64,000 nucleotides of DNA from Chamaecrista fasciculata (taxonomy: Eukaryota; Streptophyta; Magnoliopsida; Fabales; Fabaceae). Both the position numbers and the translations under genes were made by a program. Under the pieces are notes generated by a model. It saw only the letters and a program-made list of their open reading frames with translations, was not told the origin of the DNA and made no database searches. Position 1 is the first letter of the stretch. Every line of letters begins with the position of its first letter. Positions 21,136 to 31,545 of this stretch are shown piece after piece. Location: contig QANZ01016779.1 of assembly GCA_003254925.1 (NCBI GenBank), positions 19,154 to 83,153 on the forward strand, given 5' to 3'.

Positions 21136-22281
21136 CTAGGGTTTCTCCTCATACTTGTGAGGGCAATTCTGAGAAATGTGCATCACTGATTGGCAAACTT
21201 GACAGGATGGTGCAACCATAGCAAAACTTGGGGGGGGGGGGCTTCTGTTGTGGATGTGAAGACATCTGATCAATTTTCGCATTCAAAGCATCCATCCCAT
21301 GAGCTAATTTTTCTAGGAAGGGATCTGAGCTATCTGCTACAGTTCCTACTGCTTTCAAAGATCTAATATCCCTGACACTGTCATGCTGCCTATCAACTGC
21401 AATTTTTTTAATCAAGGCCAGTGCCTCTTCATCACTCTTGTCATAAATACTCCCATTGGCAGCTGAATGTAATGTGTTTGCATCGTCCTTATTCATACCG
21501 AGAACAAAAAACTCCACCAGACTTCTCTTGGAGTATTGATGGTTTGGACATGCTTCAAGCATATCCTGGAATCTACTCCAGAAATCATAAATATTCTCAT
21601 GTACATCTTGTCTGGCGGCGGCTATCTCCTTCTTGGCAGCTGCAGTTCTGGTGAGAGGGAAGTATTGATTGAGGAAAGCCCGGCGAAGAGTATTCCATGA
21701 GGAGTAGGCATCATCATGAAATCTGGATAGATTGTCCACATGCAATTGTCCACAGAAAGTGTTCTGGGTTTCATGGTCCTGCAATGCATGCGCAAGGTAG
21801 ACAAATGAATGTAAGGATTTTCATCAGGTAAACCATGAAATTTAGGCAAATTATTCAACAGTGGACCCTTGACATCAAAATCAAAATCAAAATCAGGGTA
21901 GACATTTTGAAGGTTATCCATTGTAGCATCAGATTCTTCCTGATTAACATCCCTAATTGATCTAGTAGGCACAGGTTGTGCGGGATTGTTATTAGCTCTA
22001 TTCGGAGCTTGCTCTAAAGCCAAATTAGCATTCCTAGCTCCCCTATTATTATTATCATGCTCCATGTTTAGTTCTAAGTCTGAATCAGAAGAACTATCTA
22101 CTGGTCTAGTACTAGGTTCACTTAGTTTCCTTTGCCTCGTTTCTTTTCGCAACTTCCTACAAGTTCTTTCAATTTCAGGATTCAAAGGATTTAGAGGTTC
22201 CTTATCTTTCCTAAGCATGCAAGACTTAATTTTTAACACCAAAAGAACAAGAGAGATGTGAAAAATTGATGCACAAAGCAA
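21136..22281 (-). pseudogene. Element E gag (frameshifted)
   Basis: Tat/Athila-type gag. The N-terminal half is acidic and Asn/Gln-rich (LEQAPNRANNNPAQPVP; LPKFHGLPDENPYIHLSTLR). After a frame change near 21780 follow YSSWNTLRRAFLNQYFP, RTAAAKKEIAAARQ, FFVLGMNKDDANTLHSAANG and a Pro run. The Pro run is coded by 12 consecutive C (21230-21241); in the frame beyond it the sequence reads CQVCQSVMHISQNC, a perfect C-x2-C-x4-H-x4-C zinc knuckle (21204-21163), ending EEKP-stop at 21136. Frame slippage in the homopolymer (mutation or sequencing) thus hides the zinc knuckle. Confidence 0.75.
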
Positions 22282-22322
22282 ACGGCAAGAGAAAAGAGCA
22301 AGAGGAAAGAAATTCGCTTAGT

Positions 22323-22445
22323 CTGGAAAAACAGCCGCGAAACAGCCACGGCACACTCCCACGACGGGTTGGCGGCGGTTTACACTGGAAAAACAGCCGC
22401 GAAACAGCCACGGCACACTCCCGCGGCGGGTCCCGCGGCGGGTTT
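22323..22445 (-). repeat. 62-bp GC-rich tandem duplication in the element E leader
   Basis: 'ctggaaaaacagccgcgaaa' starts at 22323 and again at 22385, and the following bases repeat too. The block is much more GC-rich than its surroundings and lies between the primer site and gag. A related GC-rich motif ('cgccgcggc') occurs in the 5' LTR near 23695. Confidence 0.75.
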
Positions 22446-22682
22446 CTCTGCACAGCGGAAATTAGCAAAAATAGTCCAGAAAGTGAGTTCCCAAGCAATT
22501 CTTTGAACCAAAACTTTAAGATGAATGGTTCTAAACAAGTTAAAACAAATAAAGACTCACTAAACACTAAAGAAAAAATGAAACAAAACAAACAAAAACA
22601 AAAATTGACTCCCTAAGACACGACAAAGGAAAACCCAATTCGTAAAAACTTGGCACAATCTACCGTTAAACTTTGGGAAAAG

Positions 22683-22702
22683 TTCCCTGGCAACGGCGCC
22701 AA
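22683..22702 (-). promoter_or_regulatory. Primer-binding site of element E
   Basis: Minus strand TTGGCGCCGTTGCCAGGGAA, two bases from the 5' LTR end. It closely matches the primer site described for Athila-type gypsy elements (assigned to tRNA-Asp), and differs from that of Tat-G. Confidence 0.8.
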
Positions 22703-22704
22703 TT

Positions 22705-24079
22705 TGACCGCACCCGTCGCTAGGTGGGCAAAATACCGGAATAAAATGCACTATAGTGGTGCAATCCAAGTCGATCTCTCGAGGAACTTTTGTGCAAGGT
22801 TTAAAAGCAAACAATACCGAATTAACACTAATTGGGAGAAAACAACAGAAATTTTGTTCTTTGATTGTTTTCTATGACCTAAGGCGATAATTAAATAAAG
22901 CAATAAATGTTTTTGTGTTTTTGATTTAAAAGATTGAATTGAAAGAAACAATAATACGAATAGATTAACCAAATTGAGAAAACACCCGACAGAGCAATTG
23001 GATTAAGCAATCATTACTAACAAAGATAAATGGAGTATTCCCACACAAATCATCCTAAGATAGTCACTAACAACTTAATGACCTAGATTAACAACCCTAT
23101 CATGCAAACACCTTAAACAAGATAGATCCACAACAAGTATTGAAAACCTCATTCAATTGATGATAAACGAAGATCAAGAAACATAATCTTTATAACAATA
23201 AACATTGTCAAAGCCAAACATCTATAATTGTAACAAAACTAGGGTAAACTCAAGGGCTACAATCAAGACATAATCAAACAATAAATCCAAGTTCCTAATC
23301 AAGAATCAGAATACCAAAAAGTTCTCAGGTGCAACTAGAATTTAAGAACAATAAAGTAAATCCTAATTCTAGTGTGAGAAAAACTCCCTAATGATGAAAC
23401 CCTAGTTCATGCTTTGCTCCAATGCTCCTCCGGGTATCAGTATTTAGCCGCTCATGGTTGACAGATGAACAACTTCAGAATCTGCTGCCATAATCTCAAG
23501 AGAAGCTTCACACGATAAACCAAATTGCTAACCGAAATCCGGAATGTGTAAAATTCTCTCTCTAGTAGTGTGTAGCCTCTCTTTGACCTCTAGACCCTCT
23601 AGATATGCTATTTTCGGCGCTTCCCCAAAGAAATTTAGGTCTGAATCATCCAAATCGGGCTTGAGCCTGTTTAATTAAGAATTGTCGTGAACCCGCCGCA
23701 GACCCGCCGCGGCTATACGTGGCGGCGGTTCCGGCGCCGGTTTTTCCAGCAACTTTAGTTCGCTTTCAGTTTGGTCCCTGACTCGTCTCCAAACATCCTT
23801 GAGCCTTCCTCGAAGTAATTTAGCACTTTGGACTTCATTAAAACCTATCAAGAACATCGAGAAACTAAGTGAACTCTCAGGATAAAAAGGATCAATCAAG
23901 TAATAAAGATTAAACCCGAGAAAACCACTCAATTAATCACAAAATAGTCCAAATAATCATCAAACTTCAAGGCATCATATTTCATCATAAAAGGACATAA
24001 AGGCATGCAAATGAATCCCAAATGAATATAAAATGCCCTAAAATGTCCCTAAAATACATGATGAAATATGGTAAGATCA
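22705..24079 (-). repeat. Element E 5' LTR, 1375 bp
   Basis: Plus-strand limits TGACCGCACCCGTCG ... GGTAAGATCA. Inner end set by the primer site and outer end by the TSD. Confidence 0.8.
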
Positions 24080-24735
24080 CTTTCTAAAAGGAAAAATAAA
24101 ATTACACGTGAATAAACCCCAGTTACATTGAGGTATAAACAGAAATTAAATTTTACACCAGAGTAGAGGGAGACGACACGCAGGCCGTATTTACCGAAAT
24201 AAACCTCCTAGAGCCATATCCAACACCACACAATTCAAATATGAACAATTCATACAATAATGTCAAACACGGTAACAAACACACAAATTAAAACTCCTTT
24301 TAAAATTGTGTTCACTTTAGGTCTGTGCAATTTTAACATGCCCTTTTCTTGAGATTAGGCCTCTTGTCAATAATTATAAATACCATGAATCTTCATTCAA
24401 GAATTTATAAATATTGACCCCCAAAAATTTGAAAATTCTCAATTTTAACAAATTTTCAGCCACCTTTATAATTATTATAATTAAAACACTTTTAACTATA
24501 ATTATAGAGGAATTTCGATTTTGGCCTAGATCATCAAGAAAAATTTTCCAGTCGATCCAATCGACTTATATGTATCTCATACATATAATTTGCACCTTTT
24601 TTCTGTAGATTGAATTTTTAAGAAAATTGTTCGGTGGATTTCTTTTGTAAAACCAAAACGTGATTGAAAGCGGTAGACACACATATCATACATCACATGT
24701 ACAAATAAACAGTTTTAAATCCTAGAACTAGCGTG
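24080..24735 (-). other. Copia-A leader, part next to the primer site
   Basis: Starts with the second CTTTC TSD copy of element E (24080-24084) and runs to the primer site. It is homologous to the first part of the Copia-B and C leaders ('ggcctctt', 'gccatatccaacaccac'). No ORF of note. Confidence 0.7.
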
Positions 24736-24747
24736 GCTCTGATACCA
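24736..24747 (-). promoter_or_regulatory. Primer-binding site of Copia-A
   Basis: Minus strand TGGTATCAGAGC, one base from the 5' LTR, matching initiator-Met tRNA exactly. Confidence 0.9.
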
Positions 24748-24748
24748 C

Positions 24749-26462
24749 TGTTGGGAATCCAAGGCGCCTAAAGTAGCGGAAGCAAAAACAAAACAATAAA
24801 ATTAAAACGCCTAGGTCCTAGAATTCCCGAACGGATCCGCTAGTAGAATTTAAAACTTTTGGTTAGTGTTATACCTCACGAGTTTCAATCTGATGGTTGA
24901 ACAAGGCGAGTTCCAAGGAGCCCACTCCCAGCGTTCTCCCTCTGCCAGTAATCCACACGAACAGTTTCTTTGAACACCGAGGTGCTAGCCTTCAGTTCTT
25001 TTCTCCAAAAGAACTAGGGACCAATCTACAGACCTCTGACTTCAAGAACTCCTTCTTGAAACAGCAATTGAGGTGCCGCTTAGAAGAATCCCCCCATAAG
25101 AACTCCTTGTTGCCTATTCTTCTCTCACAAACCCTAATTATGGAGCTTGGTCGAATTTCTCTAACTCTTAGAGAAAGTCGACTTTCTCTCTTGGGTGCAA
25201 AGGAATATTTTCTCTCTCTAATTCTTAGGAAGAAAATCAAATTAGGGTTGGTATGCTATGCATTATTGGGCAAGTCGACTTGTCCCTTATTTATAGATCA
25301 AAATTTGGTGATTTAATTATTCCTAAAATAAAGATATTCTGATAGTATAGTTATTTTAAGACTTGAATTTATAATTATAATATTACCTTAATATTATAAT
25401 TTAAATTCAAATTGCAATCTTGGAGAATCAAATGAGAGGTCAAATCTCTCATTGGGACCCACCTTCATGCGCCATCTCANTCCCACAAATCTAAAAATGA
25501 CATCTGTAGATCAATTAAGACAAGACATAATGTCCCAGACATTTCCTCTGTGTCTTAAATCGTGCCACCTGGGTGACCCACGAATTAACCCTAATTCGTG
25601 TCCCTTTCAAATGGTGTTCTGTTCCTGCTCGTGTGTGACCCAGCAGGCCCTAAGTGAAGTTGGCAGCAGGTCATCCCCATGATCTACAAGTCGTGAGCGG
25701 ACTCTAGCAAGCCATCACAACTACCCAAAACACGTCAGTTATCGTTTTTACTAAAACGACTTAACCTCAGTACCTCCGTGTCAGAGATCCGATTGTCCTA
25801 CGATATCTTGGTCATGGACTAGGCACAGGAATGTCATCCATAATCCAAACCACAACTTTGTCGATTCCCTGAGTAAGTCCAATTCTTTAGTGGCCACTCT
25901 TTTTCCTGGACAGACTCATCGAGGGCGCCAGTTAGATATCTCTCATCTAATGAGGGACAAAATCCCATTTTGGCCAATCCACATTCCACAGCAATGAAAT
26001 CAACCAGACCCGTACTTAGCCCTTATGACTACCCTGTTACGGGCATCGTTAGACTAAGCCAAAGTCTGACAACTGCAACGCCGAAATAATGATGACCTCA
26101 GGTCTAAGGCATCGCTACAGGCATACAAGGAGAGGCAAGCTGATGACTAAACCCATGCAGGACTCTCCGGGTCAGTCCAGCAACTCGTAACCACCTTACG
26201 TAATTGCACCATGACTCTCGTCCCAGCATCTAGTGCATGCATCTCATGCACCGAGGTCATGCTGGTCTTAGTTCATTTTTGTTCCCACAAAAATAATCGA
26301 CCAGGGAGAAATTTAGATTAATTATCTCATAATTAATCATGGATGTTATCATAGTAAACATGCTAATAACATGATAACACATTAATTTATCTTCCATAAA
26401 TTAATAATATGTTCACAACATATTTACATAAAACGATTGGCCCTAGGGCACAATCTCCAACA
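24749..26462 (-). repeat. Copia-A 5' LTR, 1714 bp as assembled
   Basis: Plus-strand limits TGTTGGGAATCC ... CTCCAACA. It is shorter than the 3' LTR because about 340 bp, corresponding to roughly 14036-14375 of the 3' LTR, are missing exactly at the N at 25480. The missing block is therefore an assembly loss, not biology. TATA-like box near 25289. Confidence 0.9.
25480..25480. other. Assembly gap (single N)
   Basis: The single N joins 'gccatctca' to 'tcccacaaatct'. In the sister LTR these are separated by about 340 bp, so the gap size of 1 is not real. Confidence 0.85.
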
Positions 26463-28314
26463 TGGTTTAGTCATGAGCTAGCCTCTCCTGTACACCTGTC
26501 ACGATGCCCTTAGACCTGAGGTCTTGACTATTCCGGCGTTGTAGATGTCGAACTTTGGCCTAGTCCAACGTTGCCCTTAACAGGATAGCCACACAGGCTA
26601 GGTACTAGTTTGGTTGTTTACCATGCTAAGGAATGTGGTTGACCAAGAAGGAATTTTGTCCCTCATTAAGTTGAGAGATATTTAACTGGGCCCCTCGATG
26701 AGTCTGTCCAAGGAATGTGTGACCACACAGGGAAATGGGACTAACTCAAGGAATCGAGAAAGTTATGGTTTGGATTAAGGATGACTTTCCCGTGCCTTAT
26801 CCATGACCAAAATATCGTGACAATAGGGATTATGACAAGGTGGTACTAAGGTTAAGTCGTTAATGTTAAAGCGATAACTCACGTGTTTTGGGTAGTCATG
26901 ATGGCTTGCCAGAGTCTGCTTTTGACTTGTGAGTCATAAAGATGGCTTGCTGCCAACTTCACGTGAGGCCTGCTGGATCACACACGAGTAGGATCAAGAT
27001 ACCGTATTGGGACACGAATTAGGGTTAATTCGTGAGTCACTTTAGTGACACAATTTAAGACATAGTTGAATGTCTTAGGACATGAAGTCTTGTCTTAAAT
27101 AATATCTACGTTTGTGATATTTAAATTTGTTAAACAAGTTTAAATATATTAATTGTTAAATAGTTAATTTGATTAATCTATTTACAATTGAATTTTTGTT
27201 TAAAATATTAGGGAATAATAAATTGAATAAGCTTCCTAAAAGTTAGGGGATTATTGATTTATTAAATTCTCTAATATTAGGATAACAAGGATGGAGGGTG
27301 GCGCCTCATGGATCTTAATTTAATTAATAAAATTGTTTTGTTAATTTAAATCAAGATTTGAATTTGAATTCAAGATTTGATTTTGATTTCAAGATTCAAA
27401 TTTGAATTAAAGATATTAGGGTAATATTTTAATTCAATATTGTTAATAAGATAATGATAACTTCCTAAGAGTTAGGGTTGTTATCTTATTTATTAAATTC
27501 TTTTAAAATGGTGCATGAGGATGGCGCATGGCTTGATCCAATGGGCAAGATTTGATCTTGCATTTTGGATTTCAAGATTGCATCTTGAATTTCAAATTAA
27601 GATATTAATGTAATATTTTAATTAAGAATTCAAATCCTCTTGACCAATAGGGATTGGGCATTCAAGATTTAATTTTCAAGATTTGATCTTGAAATTTAAA
27701 TTTAAATTGCCTTTTAGTTTTGAATTATAATATTAGTGTAATATCATAATTCAAGATTTTAGAAACCCCTATTTTCTTTATTGCAATTCCCTAATTTCAT
27801 GAGTTAGGGAATGTGATTCCCTAATGAAACTATATAAATACACACACACACCCCAAGTCACCTAACACACTTCAAGAGAGAAGGAAAATTCGACTTACCC
27901 TAATTTTAGAGAGAGGAAGTCGACTTTTCCCTAGAGAGAGAAAAGTTCGACTAAACCCTAAAGTTTTAGGGCTTGTGTGTGATCAAGAATTGTTCTTGGT
28001 TTGTGTGCCACTTATTCTTGGGTTTCAAGAATTGTTCTTGAACATCAAAGATTCATAGATTGGGTTCCCGTAATCTCTTGGGAACAAGAGATTGGAGGCT
28101 AGCACCTAGGTGTGGATCACCGGCAGAGGAAGGACACGCGTTGCTGTGGACTTCTCGGATTCGCAAGTTTCAAAGCCACCTATTGAAACTTAGGTATACA
28201 TCTTCCCTTACTAGTATAAACGCAGTTAGTGGATCCTGGAAGGAAATTATAGGTTATGCGAAATTTTAATTTTACGTTTTCTTCCACTACGCTCACTCTA
28301 TAATTTCCCAACAG
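26463..28314 (+). repeat. Copia-B 5' LTR, remainder
   Basis: Resumes after Copia-A with TGGTT, the imperfect second copy of the Copia-A TSD (GGGTT on the left), and ends TTTCCCAACA at 28314. Joined to 13023-13332 it gives an LTR of about 2.16 kb. It contains a G-box CACGTG near 26881, the TATA box at 27831 and AT-rich palindromic modules. The matching 3' LTR is only 1.27 kb because it has lost internal blocks. Confidence 0.9.
27831..27840 (+). promoter_or_regulatory. TATA box of the Copia-B 5' LTR
   Basis: TATATAAATA followed by a (CA)n run and GAGAG/CGACTT-rich sequence. It is the only strong TATA motif in the second half of this LTR and lies about 475 bp before the LTR end, so transcription probably starts near 27865, defining R/U5. 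Other copies have a TTATTTATAG-like counterpart at the equivalent place. Confidence 0.6.
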
Positions 28315-28315
28315 T

Positions 28316-28327
28316 GGTATCAGAGCC
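28316..28327 (+). promoter_or_regulatory. Primer-binding site of Copia-B
   Basis: TGGTATCAGAGC, complementary to the 3' end of plant initiator-Met tRNA, one base after the 5' LTR. This is the usual primer site of plant copia elements. Confidence 0.9.
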
Positions 28328-29621
28328 ACGCAATTCTTGTGTTTATTGTAGTTTTGTGATGTAATGTGATGTATGTTGGATGTTTACAGTTTTTCATTCG
28401 TATGCTTAATTTTGCGAAAATCCACCACATGAATTTTTCGAATATGATTCTTGAATTCTTTAATTATTGATGCAAGACTTAATTTTTCAAGAGGGCATGT
28501 TAAATTGCACAAACCCTAATTGAACACAATCAAGAAAATCGTTTTTTTGGTGTTGTTGTATGACCGTGTATGTTTACATATCTATGTGAATTGTTCATGT
28601 ATGAGTATGGTGTTGGATATGGCTCTAGGAATTTTTGGTAAATACGGCCTGCGTGTCATCTCCCTAAATTCTTGATGTAAATTTCTTTTCTCACCTCACT
28701 CCCCTCATATGTGTAAATGAGGCTTCCCAATGTAATTTTCTTTTTTTTTAGAAAGATTCTCTCATTGGCTTGAGAGATTTTAGGGTAGATGGGCCATATC
28801 TAAACACGGTTATTTCTATGCATTTAGATTATTTGTATGTGATGCAAATGGCGCTAGATGCATGATTAGGGTACGCGAGTTTAACATGCGGTTTTATATT
28901 TTTTACGCACAACCATGTATACAATACGAGCGTAGAATTTTGTATGAGATGCAAAATTTGTGCATGTGTTTAAATGTATATGATACATGGGGGTAAACAC
29001 TTGGCACACTGGTTTAATTTTAAAATTGGATTTAAAATTGAACCAAAATTGAATTTAAAATTGAACCCTTATAAAATCTTGTTTTAAGGTCATCAATAAA
29101 ACACCCTGTTAAAATCTCGATCATTGTGGAGCGGTGATAGCCCAAGCTACACATATTTGTTTTTTATCTTGAGGAGACACGGGTGAATGGAAGATTCAAC
29201 GCAATGCCTTATTGAAATCTTGGTTTATTGGATGCGGTGATAGCCCAAGCTACAGGTGTTTGAAGGGCCTTGATGATATAGGGTTGGGCTTTCGCCTCGT
29301 TGTTTTGAGCCTGGCCATTCACGAGTTTTATTGTGTGACTTAATGGGGTTATCAAATCGGATTTGGACCTCAAGGCATTAGATGGGATAAACATGCCATG
29401 ATAAGTATCATACGATGATACAGTCCCATAAAGATCTAAGAGTCACATGTGATGTGATTGGTAAAGAGTTACCTACCTAAATAACCTAAGGGTGCATGAT
29501 CGCCCAAGCGACGGTAAACTTTGGTAAATTATGGATCTAAGCCACTAATAATAATTTTGATGGGTTTTATAAAATGGTGGACCTTTTTGCTAATTAACTT
29601 TCATATCTTAGTTGTAGAATC
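28328..29621 (+). other. Copia-B untranslated leader with three hairpin motifs
   Basis: About 1.3 kb without a long ORF between primer site and gag. It contains three copies of a short inverted-repeat motif at 29134-29152, 29237-29255 and 29496-29514. In the first two the stem is TAGC/GCTA around a CCAA loop; in the third it is TCGC/GCGA. The same three motifs occupy the same places in the leaders of Copia-A, C and D. Confidence 0.7.
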
Positions 29622-30101
29622 ATGGCAAACAATATAAGTTCAACGTTATCACTGCGATCTATCCTTGAGAAGGATAAGTTAAATGGGACAAACTTCCTTG
29701 TCTGGTTTCGTAATTTGAGAATAGTTCGCACCCAAGAAAGGAAGCTTCATGTCCAAGAAAACCCTTCCCCTGAAGAGCCTTCGAACGACACTCCAAGAGC
29801 TCAAAGAACTGCTTATGAGAAGCACTTCAGTGACTCTGTGGACATTGCTGGATATGATGCAGTCTTGATGGTTCAGAAAAGCCAGGGGAAAGGGAAGGGC
29901 AAAGGAAAGAGGAAGGGTAAAGCCCCGGTTGGTGAGACCAAGCCTAACCCACAACCTGCCAAGAAGGCAAAGCCTTCAAAGGATGCGATTTGCCTTTTAA
30001 GAAATTGCAAATTGTATTAGGAAGATCAAAGGGAGAAGAAGAGCCGTGAAGTCTCTACTTCTGGTATCTTCGTTATAGACGTTCACTAGTCTACTTTAAC
30101 A
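29622..30101 (+). pseudogene. Copia-B gag (internally deleted)
   Basis: Starts at ATG 29622 (MANNISSTLSLRSILEKDKL), as in the other family members. The capsid region is largely gone: after SDSVDIAG the frame jumps to the Lys/Gly-rich linker (KGKGKGKRKGKA), a loss of roughly 130 codons compared with Copia-A. The zinc knuckle is also cut (CLLRNC). A TAG at 30018-30020 replaces a Trp codon. No functional capsid can be made. Confidence 0.8.
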
Positions 30102-30892
30102 CTTGGGTATTAGATACAGCATGTGGTTCTCACATTTGTACAAATGTGATGGGTCTTAAAGACAGTAGAAAGCTGGACAAAAGCGAGGTGGACCTACGTG
30201 TGGGCAATGGAGCAAGAGTTGCTGCTGTTGTTGTGGGAACATACGAGCTTGTGTTGCCCTTTGGGCTTATTTTAAATAATTGTTATTATGTACCTCGATT
30301 GAGTTCAAACATTGTTTCCCTTTCTTATTTGGATAAGGAAGGTTTTACATGTGTAAACGGCAATGGAACGTGTTCTATTTATAAAGACAATGTTTTATTT
30401 GCTTATGGTGATTTGCAAGATAATCATTACGTCTTAAAATTAGAACGACAACACGATAACAATATCTATAACATTGATACCAAAAGGATTAAGATTAACG
30501 AATCGAATCCTACATACCTTTGGCATTGTCGTGTAGGCCATATAAACGAGAAACACCTAGAGAAGCTCCATAAAGATGGACTTCTAAGCTCATTTGATTT
30601 TGAATCATATGATGCTTGCGAATCTTGTCTACTTAGTAAAATGACAAAGGCGCCCTTCACTGGCCACAATGAGAGAGCACCTGACTTATTGGGAATCATA
30701 CATAGTGATGTATGTGGACCCATGAGTACTCAAGCTAGGGGTGGTTACTCGTACTTCATAACGTTCACTGATGACTTTAGTAGGTTTGGCTTTGTCTACC
30801 TAATGAAGCACAAGTCAGAGTCTTTTGAAATGTTCAAGAGATTTCAAAGTGAAGTAGAGAACCAACTTGGCAAGAAAATCAAAGTCCTTTGA
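30102..30892 (+). pseudogene. Copia-B protease and integrase N-terminal half
   Basis: The protease active-site region (WVLDTACGSHICTN) is followed by the integrase zinc-binding HHCC (LWHCRVGH ... CESC) and the first catalytic Asp (IIHSDVCGPM) with the TDDFSRFGFVY block. The open frame from 30146 ends at a TGA at 30890-30892, exactly where Copia-A also has TGA and where Copia-C and D have the Arg codon CGA. Confidence 0.85.
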
Positions 30893-31545
30893 TCCGATCG
30901 AGGAGGCGAGTATTTGAGCCAAGAGTTTATTGATCATCTTAGAAGTTGTGGGATAGTCTCACAACTTACCCCTCCTGAAACTCCACAGTGGAATGGTGTT
31001 TCTGAGAGGAGGAATCGGACTTTATTAGATATGGTCCGATCTATGATGAGTTGAGCTGATCTTGCGCCATCCTTTTGGGGGCATGCTCTAGAAACCGCTG
31101 GTTTATCACTTAACCGTGTTCCGTCTAAGGCAATTGAGAGGACACCATATGAGATATGGATTGGGAAGAGGCCCAGTTTGTCTTACCTCAAGGTTTGGGG
31201 ATGTGAAGTTTATGTTAAGCAACGGCCTAACGATAAACTGTCTCCCAAATCCCTAAAGTGTTTGTTTGTGGAATACCCCAAGGAAACAAGGGGGTATTAT
31301 GTCTACTACCCATCTGACAACAAAGTGTTTGTAGTCAGAAATGGATTCTTTTTGGAAAGGGTTTTGTGTCCAAAAGAGACAGTGGGAGTAAGATAGATCT
31401 TGAAAAGGTTCAAGATCCACAAGACACTCTAGAGGCGCAGACAGAAACTAGAGCAGAGCCACAAGATGTTGTGGAAGCTCCTCTAGTAGCATAAGGACCA
31501 CGAAGGTCTGATAGAACACGTTCTCAACCTCGAAGATATGGATTT
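30893..31545 (+). pseudogene. Copia-B integrase C-terminal half and linker
   Basis: Continues SDRGGEYLSQEF, with the second catalytic Asp in this block, and NGVSERRNRTLLD with the catalytic Glu. It is interrupted by a TGA in the block SMMS-stop-ADL and followed by the integrase tail (SYLKVWGCEVYVKQR) and a variable linker toward RT. Further stops lie near 31395 and 31493. Confidence 0.8.

Larger units (their letters stand above)
20287..24079 (-). mobile_element. Element E, gag-only Tat/Athila-type LTR element, 3793 bp
   Basis: Inserted in the Copia-A leader with a perfect TSD CTTTC (20282-20286, 24080-24084) and TG...CA ends. It has a 5' LTR of 1375 bp (22705-24079), an Asp-tRNA-type primer site (22702-22683), a 0.4-kb leader, and one gag gene whose coding sequence ends at 21136. 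Directly beyond lies a shortened 3' LTR. No protease, RT, RNase H or integrase is present. The LTRs are clearly diverged, yet the host Copia-A is better preserved, so element E may come from an already old source or have decayed quickly. Confidence 0.85.
13333..26462 (-). mobile_element. Copia-A, the best-preserved copia copy, carrying element E
   Basis: Minus-strand copia element inserted in the Copia-B 5' LTR. The flanks are GGGTT (13328-13332) and TGGTT (26463-26467), a 5-bp TSD with one mismatch; deleting the element restores the sequence CATGGGTTTAGTCATGAGC seen in the Copia-B 3' LTR. Its two LTRs are very similar. The gag-pol frame is continuous from 19383 to 15418 and interrupted only by three in-frame stops, so it is the youngest large copy. 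Without element E it is about 9.3 kb. Confidence 0.92.

Noticed and set aside
25377..25405. TAATATTAC, identical to the geminivirus replication-origin nonanucleotide
   Set aside because: It falls in one of the AT-rich LTR palindromes, without a GC-rich stem, iterons or any Rep gene. Chance match.
28315..28330. tRNA-gene-like sequence
   Set aside because: Only the 12-base primer site complementary to initiator-Met tRNA is present; there is no cloverleaf.
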